This document shows positions 15,591 through 24,014 of a DNA stretch of 35,564 nt, piece after piece. The notes under the pieces are model-generated. The model worked only from the letters and a program-made list of their open reading frames with translations. It searched no databases and was not told the DNA's origin. Source of the DNA: Streptomyces canus 299MFChir4.1. GTDB lineage: Bacteria > Actinomycetota > Actinomycetes > Streptomycetales > Streptomycetaceae. The stretch's first letter is position 1. Each line of letters starts with the position of its first letter. The translations under genes and the position numbers were made by a program. The stretch spans positions 1-35,564 of the forward strand of contig NZ_KB911637.1 in the NCBI RefSeq assembly GCF_000383615.1, written 5' to 3'.

Positions 15591-16669
15591 TAGAGCCTGT
15601 GCCCCCTGCCCGTTCCGTAGCTGCGTCTCTGAACACTGCCCGGTGGTGCGCTCGCCGTGGCTGGCCTGTGCATCCCCTCGCTCCGGGCCGGAAGACACCT
15701 GTTGCGAACTGCGCCGACTGCCGGAGCAACTCCCACCCCCCGGACAGTTGTCCTTGCGTGCTCACGGGCGGCTGGTGTCATAGCTTTCACGCCGCCACCC
15801 TCAACCAGTCCCGCATCGAGGCTTGGTGGGGCCAGAACCCCGGTCTGGGGGTCGGCGTCTCCTGCGGTTCTGCTGATTTGGTCGTCATCGACATTGACGC
15901 CCACGAGGTCGAAACCCCGCCCCGGGACCGGATCCTGCCAGGCATCCCTATCGGTGACCAGATCGATCTCACTGGCCTTGCCAACGGCTTCCACACCCTT
16001 GCTGTGCTGGCCGCCCTCCGTAACCAGCAGAGCCCCGCTGATGATGCGAGCACCTTGCGCGTCCGCACCCCCTCCGGCGGGCTCCATGTGTGGTACCGGG
16101 CCACGGGCCACCGCCGGTGGTTGTCTTCGGTTGGCTCCAGCCAGGGCCGGGCCCTGGCCTGGCAAGTAGATATCCGCGCTCAAGGCAGCTACATCGTTGC
16201 TCCCGGGACCACAATCAAGCAGGGCACCTACATCCCCGTGGGCGAGCCGCGAGAGCCGGCAGCCCTTCCGCTCTGGCTGGCTCAGGAACTCGCCCGTACC
16301 GGGCATCTGCCCGCCCCTACGATCCCTGCTCCTCGCCCCGTCCCGCCGCGGGCTCAGCAGGCTGTGCTTGCCGCTAGTGGCGGATCAGACCGGGCTCAAC
16401 GAGTCCTCAACGCAGTGCTCGCTCCGGTTGAAGCGTGCGGCCAAGTTTCCGAAGGGGCGGGATTCTCCGAAGTCCTCAACCGTGCTGCCTTCACCCTTGG
16501 GGGCCTTATCTCAGCTGGGCGCCTCTCCCAGGAACAGGCGGAGCAGGCGCTCAAAGACACGGCGATCGCTGCGCGTCCCGGTCAGCAGTCGAGGATCGAG
16601 CAGATCATTCGAAGTGGTCTTGCCGCAGGTCTCACTAAGCCTCTGGACACCCTGGGGAGGCGCCCATGA
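15554..16669 (+). CDS. Bifunctional DNA primase/polymerase (Prim-Pol) of the replicon
   Basis: The ATG at 15554 follows GGGAGGGA and gives 371 residues. The N-terminal half is the archaeo-eukaryotic primase-type Prim-Pol domain: LVVIDIDAHEVE carries the metal-binding DxD (113-115), SGGLHVWY holds the active-site His (178), and VDIRAQGSYIVAPGT (205-219) the third conserved segment. A cysteine-rich insert (C53, C56, C66, C68, C75, H76) probably binds zinc. The C-terminal part (about 270-371) is a helical domain likely to contact DNA or the helicase. It overlaps the helicase gene by ATGA, so the operon is coupled. It should synthesise primers, and possibly extend them, at the adjacent iteron origin. 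Confidence 0.88.
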   Translation: MASDLQLFHSDSVEPVPPARSVAASLNTARWCARRGWPVHPLAPGRKTPVANCADCRSNSHPPDSCPCVLTGGWCHSFHAATLNQSRIEAWWGQNPGLGVGVSCGSADLVVIDIDAHEVETPPRDRILPGIPIGDQIDLTGLANGFHTLAVLAALRNQQSPADDASTLRVRTPSGGLHVWYRATGHRRWLSSVGSSQGRALAWQVDIRAQGSYIVAPGTTIKQGTYIPVGEPREPAALPLWLAQELARTGHLPAPTIPAPRPVPPRAQQAVLAASGGSDRAQRVLNAVLAPVEACGQVSEGAGFSEVLNRAAFTLGGLISAGRLSQEQAEQALKDTAIAARPGQQSRIEQIIRSGLAAGLTKPLDTLGRRP

Positions 16670-18186
16670 CCTCCCCAGGACACGAGACGCTCTTTGAGTT
16701 CGATGCCGAAGCCGTCGCTACTCAGATCCGGAACCAGACAGCCACGGTGCCGTTGCCTTCCCAGGCCGCGACTGAAAGGCCGACTGGCGAGGCAACGGCA
16801 CGTGGATTGTTGCCCGATACCTTGACCGACCGTGGCAATGCGAAACTCTTTGTGAAGCTTTACGCCAATGACTACCGTCATGTACCCAAGATCGGTTGGT
16901 ACCGTTGGGACACCACTCGATGGCAGATCGACGAGGATGACTCCGTGGTGTGGGCTGCCGGCGACCTCGCCGAGAACATCGCCAGCCACGACCCCCGTGG
17001 CTTGTTCACTACGACTGCGCTGCAGCAGCACCGCCGACGTGCTCTGTCCACCGCAGGCATGAACGCCATGTTGTCTCAAGCCCGTTCTGCCCCGGGGATG
17101 GTTCTCAAGCCCGATCGTCTAGACGCCAACCCCTACGCCCTGTGCACTCCGCAGGGGATCGTCGATCTCCGCACAGGACTGCTCACTGCTCCCGACCCGA
17201 ACAAGGACTTTCACTCCCGTTCAACTTCCGTCGGCCCTCGACAGATGCCGACTCCGAGGTGGATGCGTTTCCTCACTGACACCTTTGGTGACGACGCTGA
17301 AGGCCGGGAGATGATCAGCTACCTGCAGCTGCTGCTGGGGTACTCCATCACAGGAGATGTGGGCGCCCAGATCCTGCCCTTCCTTTGGGGTGAAGGAAAA
17401 AACGGTAAGTCGGTTCTCCTCGATGCCATCATGAAGTTGCTCGGTGACTACGCGGACGCCGCCCCACCGGGCTTCCTGATGGCCAAGCCCTTCGAAGGCC
17501 ATCCCACCGACCTTGCGGAACTGCATGGCCGGCGCGTCTATGTCTGCTCGGAAATCAAGCCGGGCGACAAGTTCGATGAAGCCCGCGTGAAACATCTGAC
17601 CGGTGGCGACCGCATCAAGGCCCGCCGCATGAGGCAGGACCCTTTCAGTTTCCAGCCGACCCACAAGCTCTGGCTGCTGGGCAATCACAAGCCTGAAGTA
17701 GGCACGGGCGGGTTCGCCTTCTGGCGGCGTATGCGTTTGATCCCCTTTGAGCGTGTTGTGTCTGACGACCGCAAGATCGACAATCTGGCTGATCTTCTCG
17801 TCATCGAGGAAGGCCCCGGTATCCTGGCCTGGCTCATCGACGGTGCCCGCCGCTACCTTGGCGGGGATCGTGATCTGACTGGTCCTGAGCGTGTACGCAT
17901 CGCCACGACTGCATATGCCGAAACCGAAGACCATACCGGTCGCTTCTACGAGGAGTGCTGTCAGTTGGGGCCCGATCTCAGAGCCGAACAGACGGCGCTC
18001 TACGCGGCTTACAAGATCTGGTGTCAGAATGAAGGTGCGCAGTTCATCTCTTCGCGCGCGTTCGCCTCCCGTACCCGTGAGCTGGTCGGGCTGGCCTCGC
18101 CCAAAGAGATGATCTTGTCCAACCAGCGCAAGTACTACCCGGGCATCGGACTGCTCACCGACGAGGAGAGGGGCACTGACGCATGA
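16666..18186 (+). CDS. D5/P4-type primase-associated superfamily 3 helicase
   Basis: The 506-residue product matches the phage/plasmid D5-like helicase family. Residues about 58-205 form the D5_N region (LYANDYRHVPKIGWYRWDTT, then YALCTPQGIVDLRTG). The SF3 ATPase follows: Walker A GEGKNGKS at 242-249, Walker B region RVYVCSEIKPGDKFDEA, then THKLWLLGNHKPEV with the sensor residue and FAFWRRMRLIPFE with an arginine finger. The C-terminus holds the small helical domain. It is coupled by ATGA overlaps to the Prim-Pol upstream and the small gene downstream. It is expected to melt the iteron origin and unwind DNA for the Prim-Pol. Confidence 0.92.
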   Translation: MTSPGHETLFEFDAEAVATQIRNQTATVPLPSQAATERPTGEATARGLLPDTLTDRGNAKLFVKLYANDYRHVPKIGWYRWDTTRWQIDEDDSVVWAAGDLAENIASHDPRGLFTTTALQQHRRRALSTAGMNAMLSQARSAPGMVLKPDRLDANPYALCTPQGIVDLRTGLLTAPDPNKDFHSRSTSVGPRQMPTPRWMRFLTDTFGDDAEGREMISYLQLLLGYSITGDVGAQILPFLWGEGKNGKSVLLDAIMKLLGDYADAAPPGFLMAKPFEGHPTDLAELHGRRVYVCSEIKPGDKFDEARVKHLTGGDRIKARRMRQDPFSFQPTHKLWLLGNHKPEVGTGGFAFWRRMRLIPFERVVSDDRKIDNLADLLVIEEGPGILAWLIDGARRYLGGDRDLTGPERVRIATTAYAETEDHTGRFYEECCQLGPDLRAEQTALYAAYKIWCQNEGAQFISSRAFASRTRELVGLASPKEMILSNQRKYYPGIGLLTDEERGTDA

Positions 18187-18584
18187 GCTCCCTGATCAGC
18201 GCGGACGAGATCAGCCACGAGACGGAATTCGTGTGGCTGGAGGACATCGACCAGCTCGACTACGTACGGCAGAGTCTGGATCGCCTGCCCACGCGTAAGG
18301 GCAAGCCTCCGTACCACCGTGACGGGCGGATGGTGGGCTACGCCATCCTGGGGCCGGCTGCCAAGCCCTCGCGCGCCTCTGGCACATTCCGGCGCCGTGT
18401 CTTCTGGCTGCTGCCCCATGATCGGGACAGTGAGCCTGACGGCCTCTACGCGCGCAGCGCTCCCGCGGAAGCTATCGACCCTCGTACTCTCCAGCCCTGC
18501 GTGAAGGGCTATAAGACGGAACGCTCGGAAGGTGGCCCGCCCTCCCGCGCCATGCAGGAACTGGGCATAAAGCTCCCGCTCTAG
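18183..18584 (+). CDS. Small third protein of the replication operon, unknown function
   Basis: Its ATG overlaps the helicase stop (ATGA at 18183-18186), giving 133 residues. ETEFVWLEDIDQLDYVRQSL at the start is acidic; the middle is rich in basic and aromatic residues (GTFRRRVFWLLPHDRD) and the end is KGYKTERSEGGPPSRAMQEL. No catalytic motif or family is recognised. Overlapping coding with a helicase gene suggests a replication accessory role, such as an origin- or helicase-binding factor. That is inferred from position only. Confidence 0.75.
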   Translation: MSSLISADEISHETEFVWLEDIDQLDYVRQSLDRLPTRKGKPPYHRDGRMVGYAILGPAAKPSRASGTFRRRVFWLLPHDRDSEPDGLYARSAPAEAIDPRTLQPCVKGYKTERSEGGPPSRAMQELGIKLPL

Positions 18585-18723
18585 AGGCAGCGCCTGGTGC
18601 CCGCGCGGATGAGCGTTCCGAGCGGGCGGGACTGCCCCGGACAGGCTCTTTGAGTTCGGCAGCTTGCTGGCTTCGACCCAAGAGAGTCGATCGTGACCCT
18701 GAGGCTGGCTGGGGGGTGCCCCT

Positions 18724-19257
18724 ATGCCTTTGGTCAAGGGAAACGGGGGTGCGGTGAGGCAGCATGGCGGGGTGGCTGATCTGCTGTGGGGTGACGTGAA
18801 GCGCTTCTTCGACCCGGACTTGATGGGGTCGTTGCCGGACGCGCGTGTCCCGGATGCCTCGGTGGACGACTGGCAGGCGGTCCTCGATCTTGTCGTGGAG
18901 AAGGGCTGGAAGTGCCAGTACTCCGAGGGAGAGAGGGTGGTTCCGGTGCCGTGGGCGGAGGCCGTGCTGTCCCGTCCGGCGGAGGCCGAGTGCCCGGAGC
19001 TGCGGGTCTGGCCGGCTGCAGATGTGTTGGCGATCTTCCGTTTCCATGCCGACGATGAAGTCGACTTTGACGTCGACCTCCGGGAGTTGCAGGGGCAGGA
19101 GCGACTTGATGTGTTCTGCGGCTTCCTCGGGGAGATCGGGCGGCGGCTGGGCAAGCCGGTGCTGATGGACCCGGAAGGCGACTCCGGCCATCCGGTGCTC
19201 GGCTTCGACGTCGAGGCCGATCGAGTCGTTCTCCTTGCAGACCCGCAGGTCAGGTGA
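18724..19257 (+). CDS. Unknown 177-residue acidic protein, possibly immunity-type
   Basis: The ATG at 18724 follows a G-rich stretch; an alternative start is the internal GTG beginning VADLLWGDVKRFF. The soluble acidic protein reads DVKRFFDPDLMGSLPDARVP, then VDDWQAVLDLVVEKGWKCQY, and DVLAIFRFHADDEVDFDVDL. There is no membrane segment or signal peptide. Alternating aromatic and acidic residues and the small size resemble orphan immunity-like proteins of Streptomyces, but no named family can be assigned. It stands alone between the replication operon and IS110/IS21 remnants. Confidence 0.6.
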   Translation: MPLVKGNGGAVRQHGGVADLLWGDVKRFFDPDLMGSLPDARVPDASVDDWQAVLDLVVEKGWKCQYSEGERVVPVPWAEAVLSRPAEAECPELRVWPAADVLAIFRFHADDEVDFDVDLRELQGQERLDVFCGFLGEIGRRLGKPVLMDPEGDSGHPVLGFDVEADRVVLLADPQVR

Positions 19258-19274
19258 CCGCGGCTGACGGCTGG

Positions 19275-19540
19275 GGTTCGTAGAAGATTCCGTCGCGGAG
19301 CATGGCGAATGGGTCTCCAGGAGTTCCTCGGTCCGCCTGGCCAGCAGCTTGCGCTGGTCAAAGGACGGCAGTCAGCGAGGCGGCCAGGCTCGGGACGATC
19401 AACGCGGCCGCCTCGGCCCCCGGGACCGTCACAGTCTGCTCGTCCAAAGCATCGAATATGTCCTCGACCAGACGCTCGGCCGTCCTCGGCCGCAGCGGCG
19501 TGAGCAGTGGCAGCAATGGTCTGCGGCCCCACTTCTCCGG
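19275..19540 (-). pseudogene. Central fragment of an IS110-family transposase
   Basis: On the minus strand, TAERLVEDIFDALDEQTVTV and EAAALIVPSLAASLTAVL match the middle of IS110 transposases, just before the helix-hairpin-helix part. One extra base after AVL gives a stop; in the next frame DQRKLLARRTEELLETHS continues the homology until about 19280. Both ends of the gene are gone. It directly abuts the IS21 remnant. Confidence 0.7.
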
Positions 19541-19611
19541 CCCGAGTTGGCCCCGCCCAGCGGACGTGGCTGGGACGCTCGGCGTAGGTCTCCGTGAGGG
19601 GCCGATGCCGG

Positions 19612-21241
19612 GTGGTGTCCTCAAAGGAAGAGCTGTTCCTGCTGATTCGCCGGGATTCGTGGGGGGGGGTGTCGGTCCGCGCGCTCGCGCGGAAGTACGG
19701 CGTCCACCGGCGGCTCGTGCGCGAGGCCCTGTGTTCGGCGGTGCCACCGCTGCGGCGGACACCGCGGAGGCATTCGCCGCGGTTGGGGCCGTTCAAGAAG
19801 GCGATCGACCAGTGGCTGCTGGACGACCTGGAGGCTCCGCCGAAGCAGCGGCACACCGTGCAGCGGATCCTGGCCAGGCTTCAGCAGGAACTCGGAGCGG
19901 AGTTCGCGTACTCGACCGTGTGGGACTACGTCCACTGGCGACGGCAGGAGATTGCCGAGACCGCCGGGGCGGCCCCGGTCGCGGGGTTCGTGATCCGGCA
20001 CAACCAGCCCGGGATGGACGCGGAGGTCGACTTCGGTGAAGCCTGGATCGACGTGGCCGACGAGCGCACCAGGTGCTACCTGTTCGCGTTCCAGCTCGCC
20101 TACTCCGGCAAGGCCGTCCACCGGATCAAAGCCTCCTGCGGGCAGGAGGCTTTCCTCGACGGCCATGTTCACGCGTTCCGCCCTGGGCGGCATACCCGCA
20201 GGCCAGATAAGGTATGACAACCTCTCGCCCGCGGTGTCGAGGGTGATCCGCAAGAGCCGGTCGCGAGAGGAGCATCCGCGCTGGGGCGACTTCCGCCAGC
20301 ACTACTCGATCACCCCTTTCTACTGCGAGCCAGGGCTTCGCGGAGCCCACGAGAAGGGCGGCGTCGAGGGGCAGGTGGGCTACTGGCGGCGCAACTTCCT
20401 CACGCCTATCCCAGGGGTCGGCTCCCTCGACGAACTCAACGACGCCTTCGTCGCGTTCGAACAGGCCGAAGAGAACCGGCGGATCGGGATGCGGATCCGC
20501 ACCATCGGCCAGGACTTCGCCCTTGAGGCCCCGCTCCTGCTGTCCCTGCCCGGTGAGGCGTTCGAGACGAGTCTGGCCTTCAACCCGTGAGTCGACCGCT
20601 ACAGCATGGTCGCCGTCCGGGTCTGCGGCTACTCGGTCCCGGTCCGCTACATCGGCCGCACCGTCCATGTCCTGCTCCGTTCGAACGAGGTCGGCGTCTT
20701 TTACGGCCGCCCGGAGATCGCCCGTCATCCGCGCCTGACCACCAAGGGCGCCGAGCGGGTGATGCCGGACCACTTCCTGGAAGTCCTGCTGGCCAAACCG
20801 GGGGCCTTGGTCGGCTCTGAGGCTCTCGACCAGGCCCGCCGCACGGGCACCTTCACGCCTGCGCACGAGGCGTTCTGGTCCGGGGCAAAGCACACTCTCG
20901 GTGAGATCGAGGGGACGAAAGCGCTGGTCCACCTCCTGCTGCTGCACCGGCATCTGCAGCACCGCGCCGTTGTCGCGGGCGTCCAGGCAGCCCTCGCGGC
21001 CGGCGCGTGCACTGCGGACGTCGTCGCGCTCGAAGCACGCAAGGCCGCCGAGATCGAGGGCCGCTCGCCGACCGTCACGCTCACCGTCCCGCTGCCCGAA
21101 CCGGTCGCCCCGCCGCAGCTGCCGTTGCCGAGCCTGACCGAACGTCGCACCGCCCGTCTGCCACCCGACCAGCGTCCGCTCCCAGCACTTGAGCGCTGGG
21201 ACCAGTTCCTGCACAACCGACCCGGAAGGGACCCTCGATGA
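19612..21241 (+). pseudogene. istA: IS21-family transposase (IstA), broken
   Basis: From the GTG at 19612 the protein reads VVSSKEELFLLIRRDSWGGV, an HTH (VRALARKYGVHRRLVREAL) and the DDE core (DAEVDFGEAWIDVADERTRC with a catalytic Asp). A frameshift at about 20185 moves the reading to ALGGIPAGQIRYDNLSPAVS and the third catalytic segment AHEKGGVEGQVGYWRRNFL. A TGA at 20588-20590, where Arg is expected (NP*VDRYSMVAV), interrupts it again, and the C-terminal domain runs on to 21241. Length and order are those of a full IstA, so the element was complete before these two lesions. Confidence 0.85.
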
Positions 21242-21780
21242 CCGGCCGCACCACACCCTGACCGAGCCCGCATCCGACGCCGCCTGCCGCGTCCTGCGGC
21301 TGCTGACCATGCGGGCCCAGTTCGCCGACACCGTCAGCCGAGCCGAACGCGAGCACTTGTCGTACCGCGGCTTCTTCGCCGAACTGCTGATGGCCGAGTG
21401 CGAGGACCGCGACCGGCGCCGCTCCGAACGGCGCATCCGAGCGGCCAGCTTTCCACGCTCGAAGTGGCTGTCCGACTTCGACTACTCGGCCAGCCCCACA
21501 CCCGCTCTGGTCAACAACCTCGCCGCCTGCGAGTGGGTCAGGAAAGGCGAGCCGCTCTGCCTGGTCGGTGACTCCGGCACCGGCAAGACCCACCTGCTGA
21601 TCGGCCTCGGCTCCGCCGCGGCGATGGCCGGCTTCCGGGTCCGCTACGCGCTCGCAGCCCGCTTGGTCAACGAGCTCGTCGAAGCAGCAGACGAAAAGCA
21701 GCTGACCAAGACGATCGCCCGCTACGGCCGTGTCGATCTCCTTTGTATTGATGAGCTCGGCTACCTCGAACTGGATCGCT
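21238..21780 (+). pseudogene. istB: IS21-family helper ATPase (IstB), truncated
   Basis: ATGACC at 21238 overlaps the istA stop as usual in IS21, but a shift within the next 20 bases is needed to enter the IstB frame (EPASDAACRVLRLLTMRAQF). Then follow SYRGFFAELLMAECEDRDRR, the Walker A motif VGDSGTGKTH and the Walker B segment VDLLCIDELGYLELDR. Homology stops there, at about 21780, so the C-terminal third, with the sensor regions, is lost. The open frame continues without a stop into the DUF4265 gene. No right terminal repeat of the IS was found. Confidence 0.8.
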
Positions 21781-21833
21781 TCCGCAGCCCCGCGGTTCAG
21801 TCCCCGCTGGTCCACGCGGATGATGGCGTGGTG

Positions 21834-22328
21834 ATGAACATCAGCGACGCCCACGTGAAGGTCCACTTCCGGATGGAAGTGGACGAGGACGGCTGGCCGC
21901 CGACGAGCATCGAGAGTCTGTGGGCACTGGACCTCGGCGACGGAACGGTACGTCTCGACAACACTCCGTGGTTCGTGCGTGGGGTCGCGAGCGGCGATGT
22001 CGTCCGCGTGGACATCGATGACGACGGCCTGCGCTGGGCCGGGGAGACCGTTCAAGCTTCGGAGAACTGCACCATCCGCTTGATCGTGCTGAAGGACGGA
22101 GGCTCCACTGCGGCCCGACAGACCGTGCTGGAGACCTTCCACCGGCTCGGCACCACGGGCGAGGGCATCGAGCAGTTCCGGATGGTCGCGCTGGACATCC
22201 CGCCGGACGCAGACATCCAGCGGATCCGCAAGCTGTTGGAACACGGCGACGAGAAGGGCTGGTGGCACTGGGAAGAGGGATGTGTCACTGCCGCCTGGAG
22301 AGCCGGTGCAGGCACTGAGGACGATTGA
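21834..22328 (+). CDS. DUF4265-family protein, in frame with an upstream IstB fragment
   Basis: From the ATG at 21834 the 164 residues give VKVHFRMEVDEDGWPPTSIE, LWALDLGDGTVRLDNTPWFV, RGVASGDVVRVDIDDDG and, near the end, ALDIPPDADIQRIRKLLEHG and KGWWHWEEGCV. This is the full conserved pattern of DUF4265, a small domain of unknown activity common in actinobacteria. The preceding 200 codons are open and belong to IstB, so a hybrid of about 380 residues starting upstream is possible. No good Shine-Dalgarno precedes 21834, leaving it uncertain whether the domain is expressed alone. A role as an immunity-type protein is speculation from context. Confidence 0.8.
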   Translation: MNISDAHVKVHFRMEVDEDGWPPTSIESLWALDLGDGTVRLDNTPWFVRGVASGDVVRVDIDDDGLRWAGETVQASENCTIRLIVLKDGGSTAARQTVLETFHRLGTTGEGIEQFRMVALDIPPDADIQRIRKLLEHGDEKGWWHWEEGCVTAAWRAGAGTEDD

Positions 22329-22603
22329 GCGCACCTGGACTGCTCGGGTCAGCAACCGGACGCGAGAGGGTGGGCAATTGTCTGGCGTTTGACATGGGGA
22401 ATTGGCTGACCGTCGACACATTCGCGGGCAGCCCGTGCGGTACCCGAAGGCGACTGCGTCGACCACCTGACGGTGATCTCGCCACCGCCCGCTCCGTTTC
22501 GGCGCCCGATCGAGTAACAGTGGCTCGATCCATGCTCATTGGGCGTCAGGCAACGACACACACAGATCAACGATCGAACGATCCGAAGACAGCGCCCTAG
22601 CTA

Positions 22604-23553
22604 AGGCCTGTCCGGCGGGTCATGAGTGTTTCGGCTTGCGGAGCCGTGTAGTTGGTCGTGGCCCGTGGTGATCTGACGAACGAGGAATGGCGCCGCCTGA
22701 AGCCGCATCTGCCTGTTTGTGGACGGCGTGGTGGGCGGTGGGCCAGTCACCGCAGGGTGATCAACGGGATTCTCTTCCGTGAGCGGACCGGGATCCCGTG
22801 GAGGGACCTGCCGGAGAGGTTCGGCAGGTGGAAGACGGTCTACGAACGGCACAGACGCTGGTCCGCGGACGGCACTTGGGACCGGATCCTCCAAGCCGTC
22901 CAGGCCGATGCCGACGCCGAGGGCCGGATCGACTGGAGCATGGTGGGCGTCGACTCGACGTCCTGTCGTGCCCACCAACACGCCGCCGGCGCTCGCAGGA
23001 AGAAACCCCGAATACCGAAAAAAGAGCCACGCCCCGGCAGCACCGCTCTGACGAGGGACTCGGAAGGTCCCGGGGCGGTCTCACGAGCAAGATCCACCTG
23101 GCCAGTGAAGGTGGTCGCAGACCTCTCGCGCTGCTGATCACGCCCGGCCAGTGGGGCGACGCACCACAAATGCTCCCCGTACTCGAACGCATCCGAGTGG
23201 CCCGCAACGGCGAGGGGGGTCCGCGCACGTGGCCCGGGCACCTGAGCGCGGACAAGGCGTACTCCTCCCGCAGGATCCGCCGCTACCTGCGCAGACGCCA
23301 TATCAAGCACACGATTCCCGAGCCGAAGGACCAGAGGGCTAACCGTCGGCGCCGTGGCTGCGGGGGTGGACGCCCCGCCGGCTTCGATAAGGAGCAGTAC
23401 AAGCGTCGCAACGAGGTCGAGCGGACGATCAACCGTCTGAAGAGCTTTCGCGCCGTCGCGACCCGCTACGACAAGCGGGCCTACGTCTTCCATGGCACCG
23501 TCACGGGCCACGATCAGCCTCTGGCTTCGAGCGTGATTTCGCCGGAGACGCCT
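22604..23553 (+). mobile_element. IS5-family insertion sequence next to an immunity gene
   Basis: The left end AGGCCTGTCCGGCGGGTCAT (22604-22623) has two right-end partners. A closer, more diverged one (TGATTTCGCCGGAGACGCCT, 23534-23553) directly follows the end of the transposase. A better one (CATGATCCGCCGGACACGCC, 23994-24013) lies beyond the Imm7 gene. With the near end the element is 950 bp, normal for IS5; with the far end it is about 1.41 kb and carries Imm7 as a passenger. Confidence 0.75.
22658..23536 (+). pseudogene. IS5-family transposase with frameshift signal, C-terminus disrupted
   Basis: From GTG 22658: MARGDLTNEEWRRLKPHLP, then INGILFRERTGIPWRDLPER and the catalytic SMVGVDSTSCRAHQHAAGAR. 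At a run of six A (23018-23023) the reading must move by -1 to continue as GLGRSRGGLTSKIHLASEGG, LSADKAYSSRRIRRYL and RRNEVERTINRLKSFRAVAT. A slippery A6 at this point is the usual programmed frameshift of the group, so the break is probably natural. At about 23500 a further small change puts the normal ending (TISLWLRA, stop at 23534-23536) out of frame. Without correction the protein would run antisense into Imm7. Confidence 0.8.
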
Positions 23554-23948
23554 CAGTCGGTGAAGGGATCTTCCACCGTCGGAATGAACGGAGACAGCAG
23601 CGCCTCCGTGTGCTGCGTGACCACGCCCCGAATGAGCCTGAGCACGCGTACCTCGTTTTCGTGGTCCGGTTCTTCGTCGTCGTGAACGTGGAGGAGCCCG
23701 TAGGAACCAGGGGCAACTACAGCCACATGCTCGAACAGTTCGATAACATCCGGCGAGGAGCGGTGATTGGAGTAGCCGCCGAGGTGGATGAACGGCTCGC
23801 CGTTCATCCACCTGAGGTCAAGCAAGTACGGGCTGTCCATCTGGGCGATGCGAAGCCGAAGCTCATCGACGATCTGCCGCAGACGGGACTCATCGTCGTC
23901 ATCAGTTGCTGTCTCCCTGACCGTGATCCAACCGTGGTACTCAAACAT
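23553..23948 (-). CDS. Imm7-family immunity protein
   Basis: From the ATG at 23948 the 131 residues begin MFEYHGWITVRETATDDDDE and include LLDLRWMNGEPFIHLGGYSN, ELFEHVAVVAPGSYGLLHVH and, near the end, LLSPFIPTVEDP. This is the complete pattern of Imm7, a family of antidote proteins predicted to neutralise toxins of polymorphic or contact-dependent systems. No toxin gene is present, so it is an orphan that could protect against a neighbour's toxin. Its stop codon falls at the last base of one IS5 right end, and its start lies 46 bp inside another copy of the same right end. Start choice: an upstream ATG lies in the repeat and would add 16 unrelated residues. Confidence 0.85.
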   Translation of the reverse strand: MFEYHGWITVRETATDDDDESRLRQIVDELRLRIAQMDSPYLLDLRWMNGEPFIHLGGYSNHRSSPDVIELFEHVAVVAPGSYGLLHVHDDEEPDHENEVRVLRLIRGVVTQHTEALLSPFIPTVEDPFTD

Positions 23949-23993
23949 CCCGTGATCGTAGTGAGATGGCCCGCTCCACTGTGCCGATCGCAG

Positions 23994-24014
23994 CATGATC
24001 CGCCGGACACGCCT
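23994..24014. repeat. Outer copy of the IS5 right terminal repeat
   Basis: CATGATCCGCCGGACACGCC (plus T) is the inverted partner of the left end at 22604-22624 with two mismatches over 21 bp, closer than the inner right end at 23532-23553. The similarity between the two right ends extends about ten bases beyond the repeat (CCTcAGtCGG against CCTgAGgCGG), which suggests a duplication that now brackets the Imm7 gene. Confidence 0.75.

Noticed and set aside
18135..19856. A 573-codon minus-strand open frame opposite the replication operon end and the 177-aa gene
   Set aside because: It has Arg/Ser/Pro-rich shadow composition, overlaps well-supported genes on the other strand and has no family signature.
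23018..23023. The frame break in the IS5 transposase as a disabling mutation
   Set aside because: It falls on an A6 run at the usual place for programmed -1 frameshifting in this family, so it is probably natural. The later change near 23500 is the damaging one.
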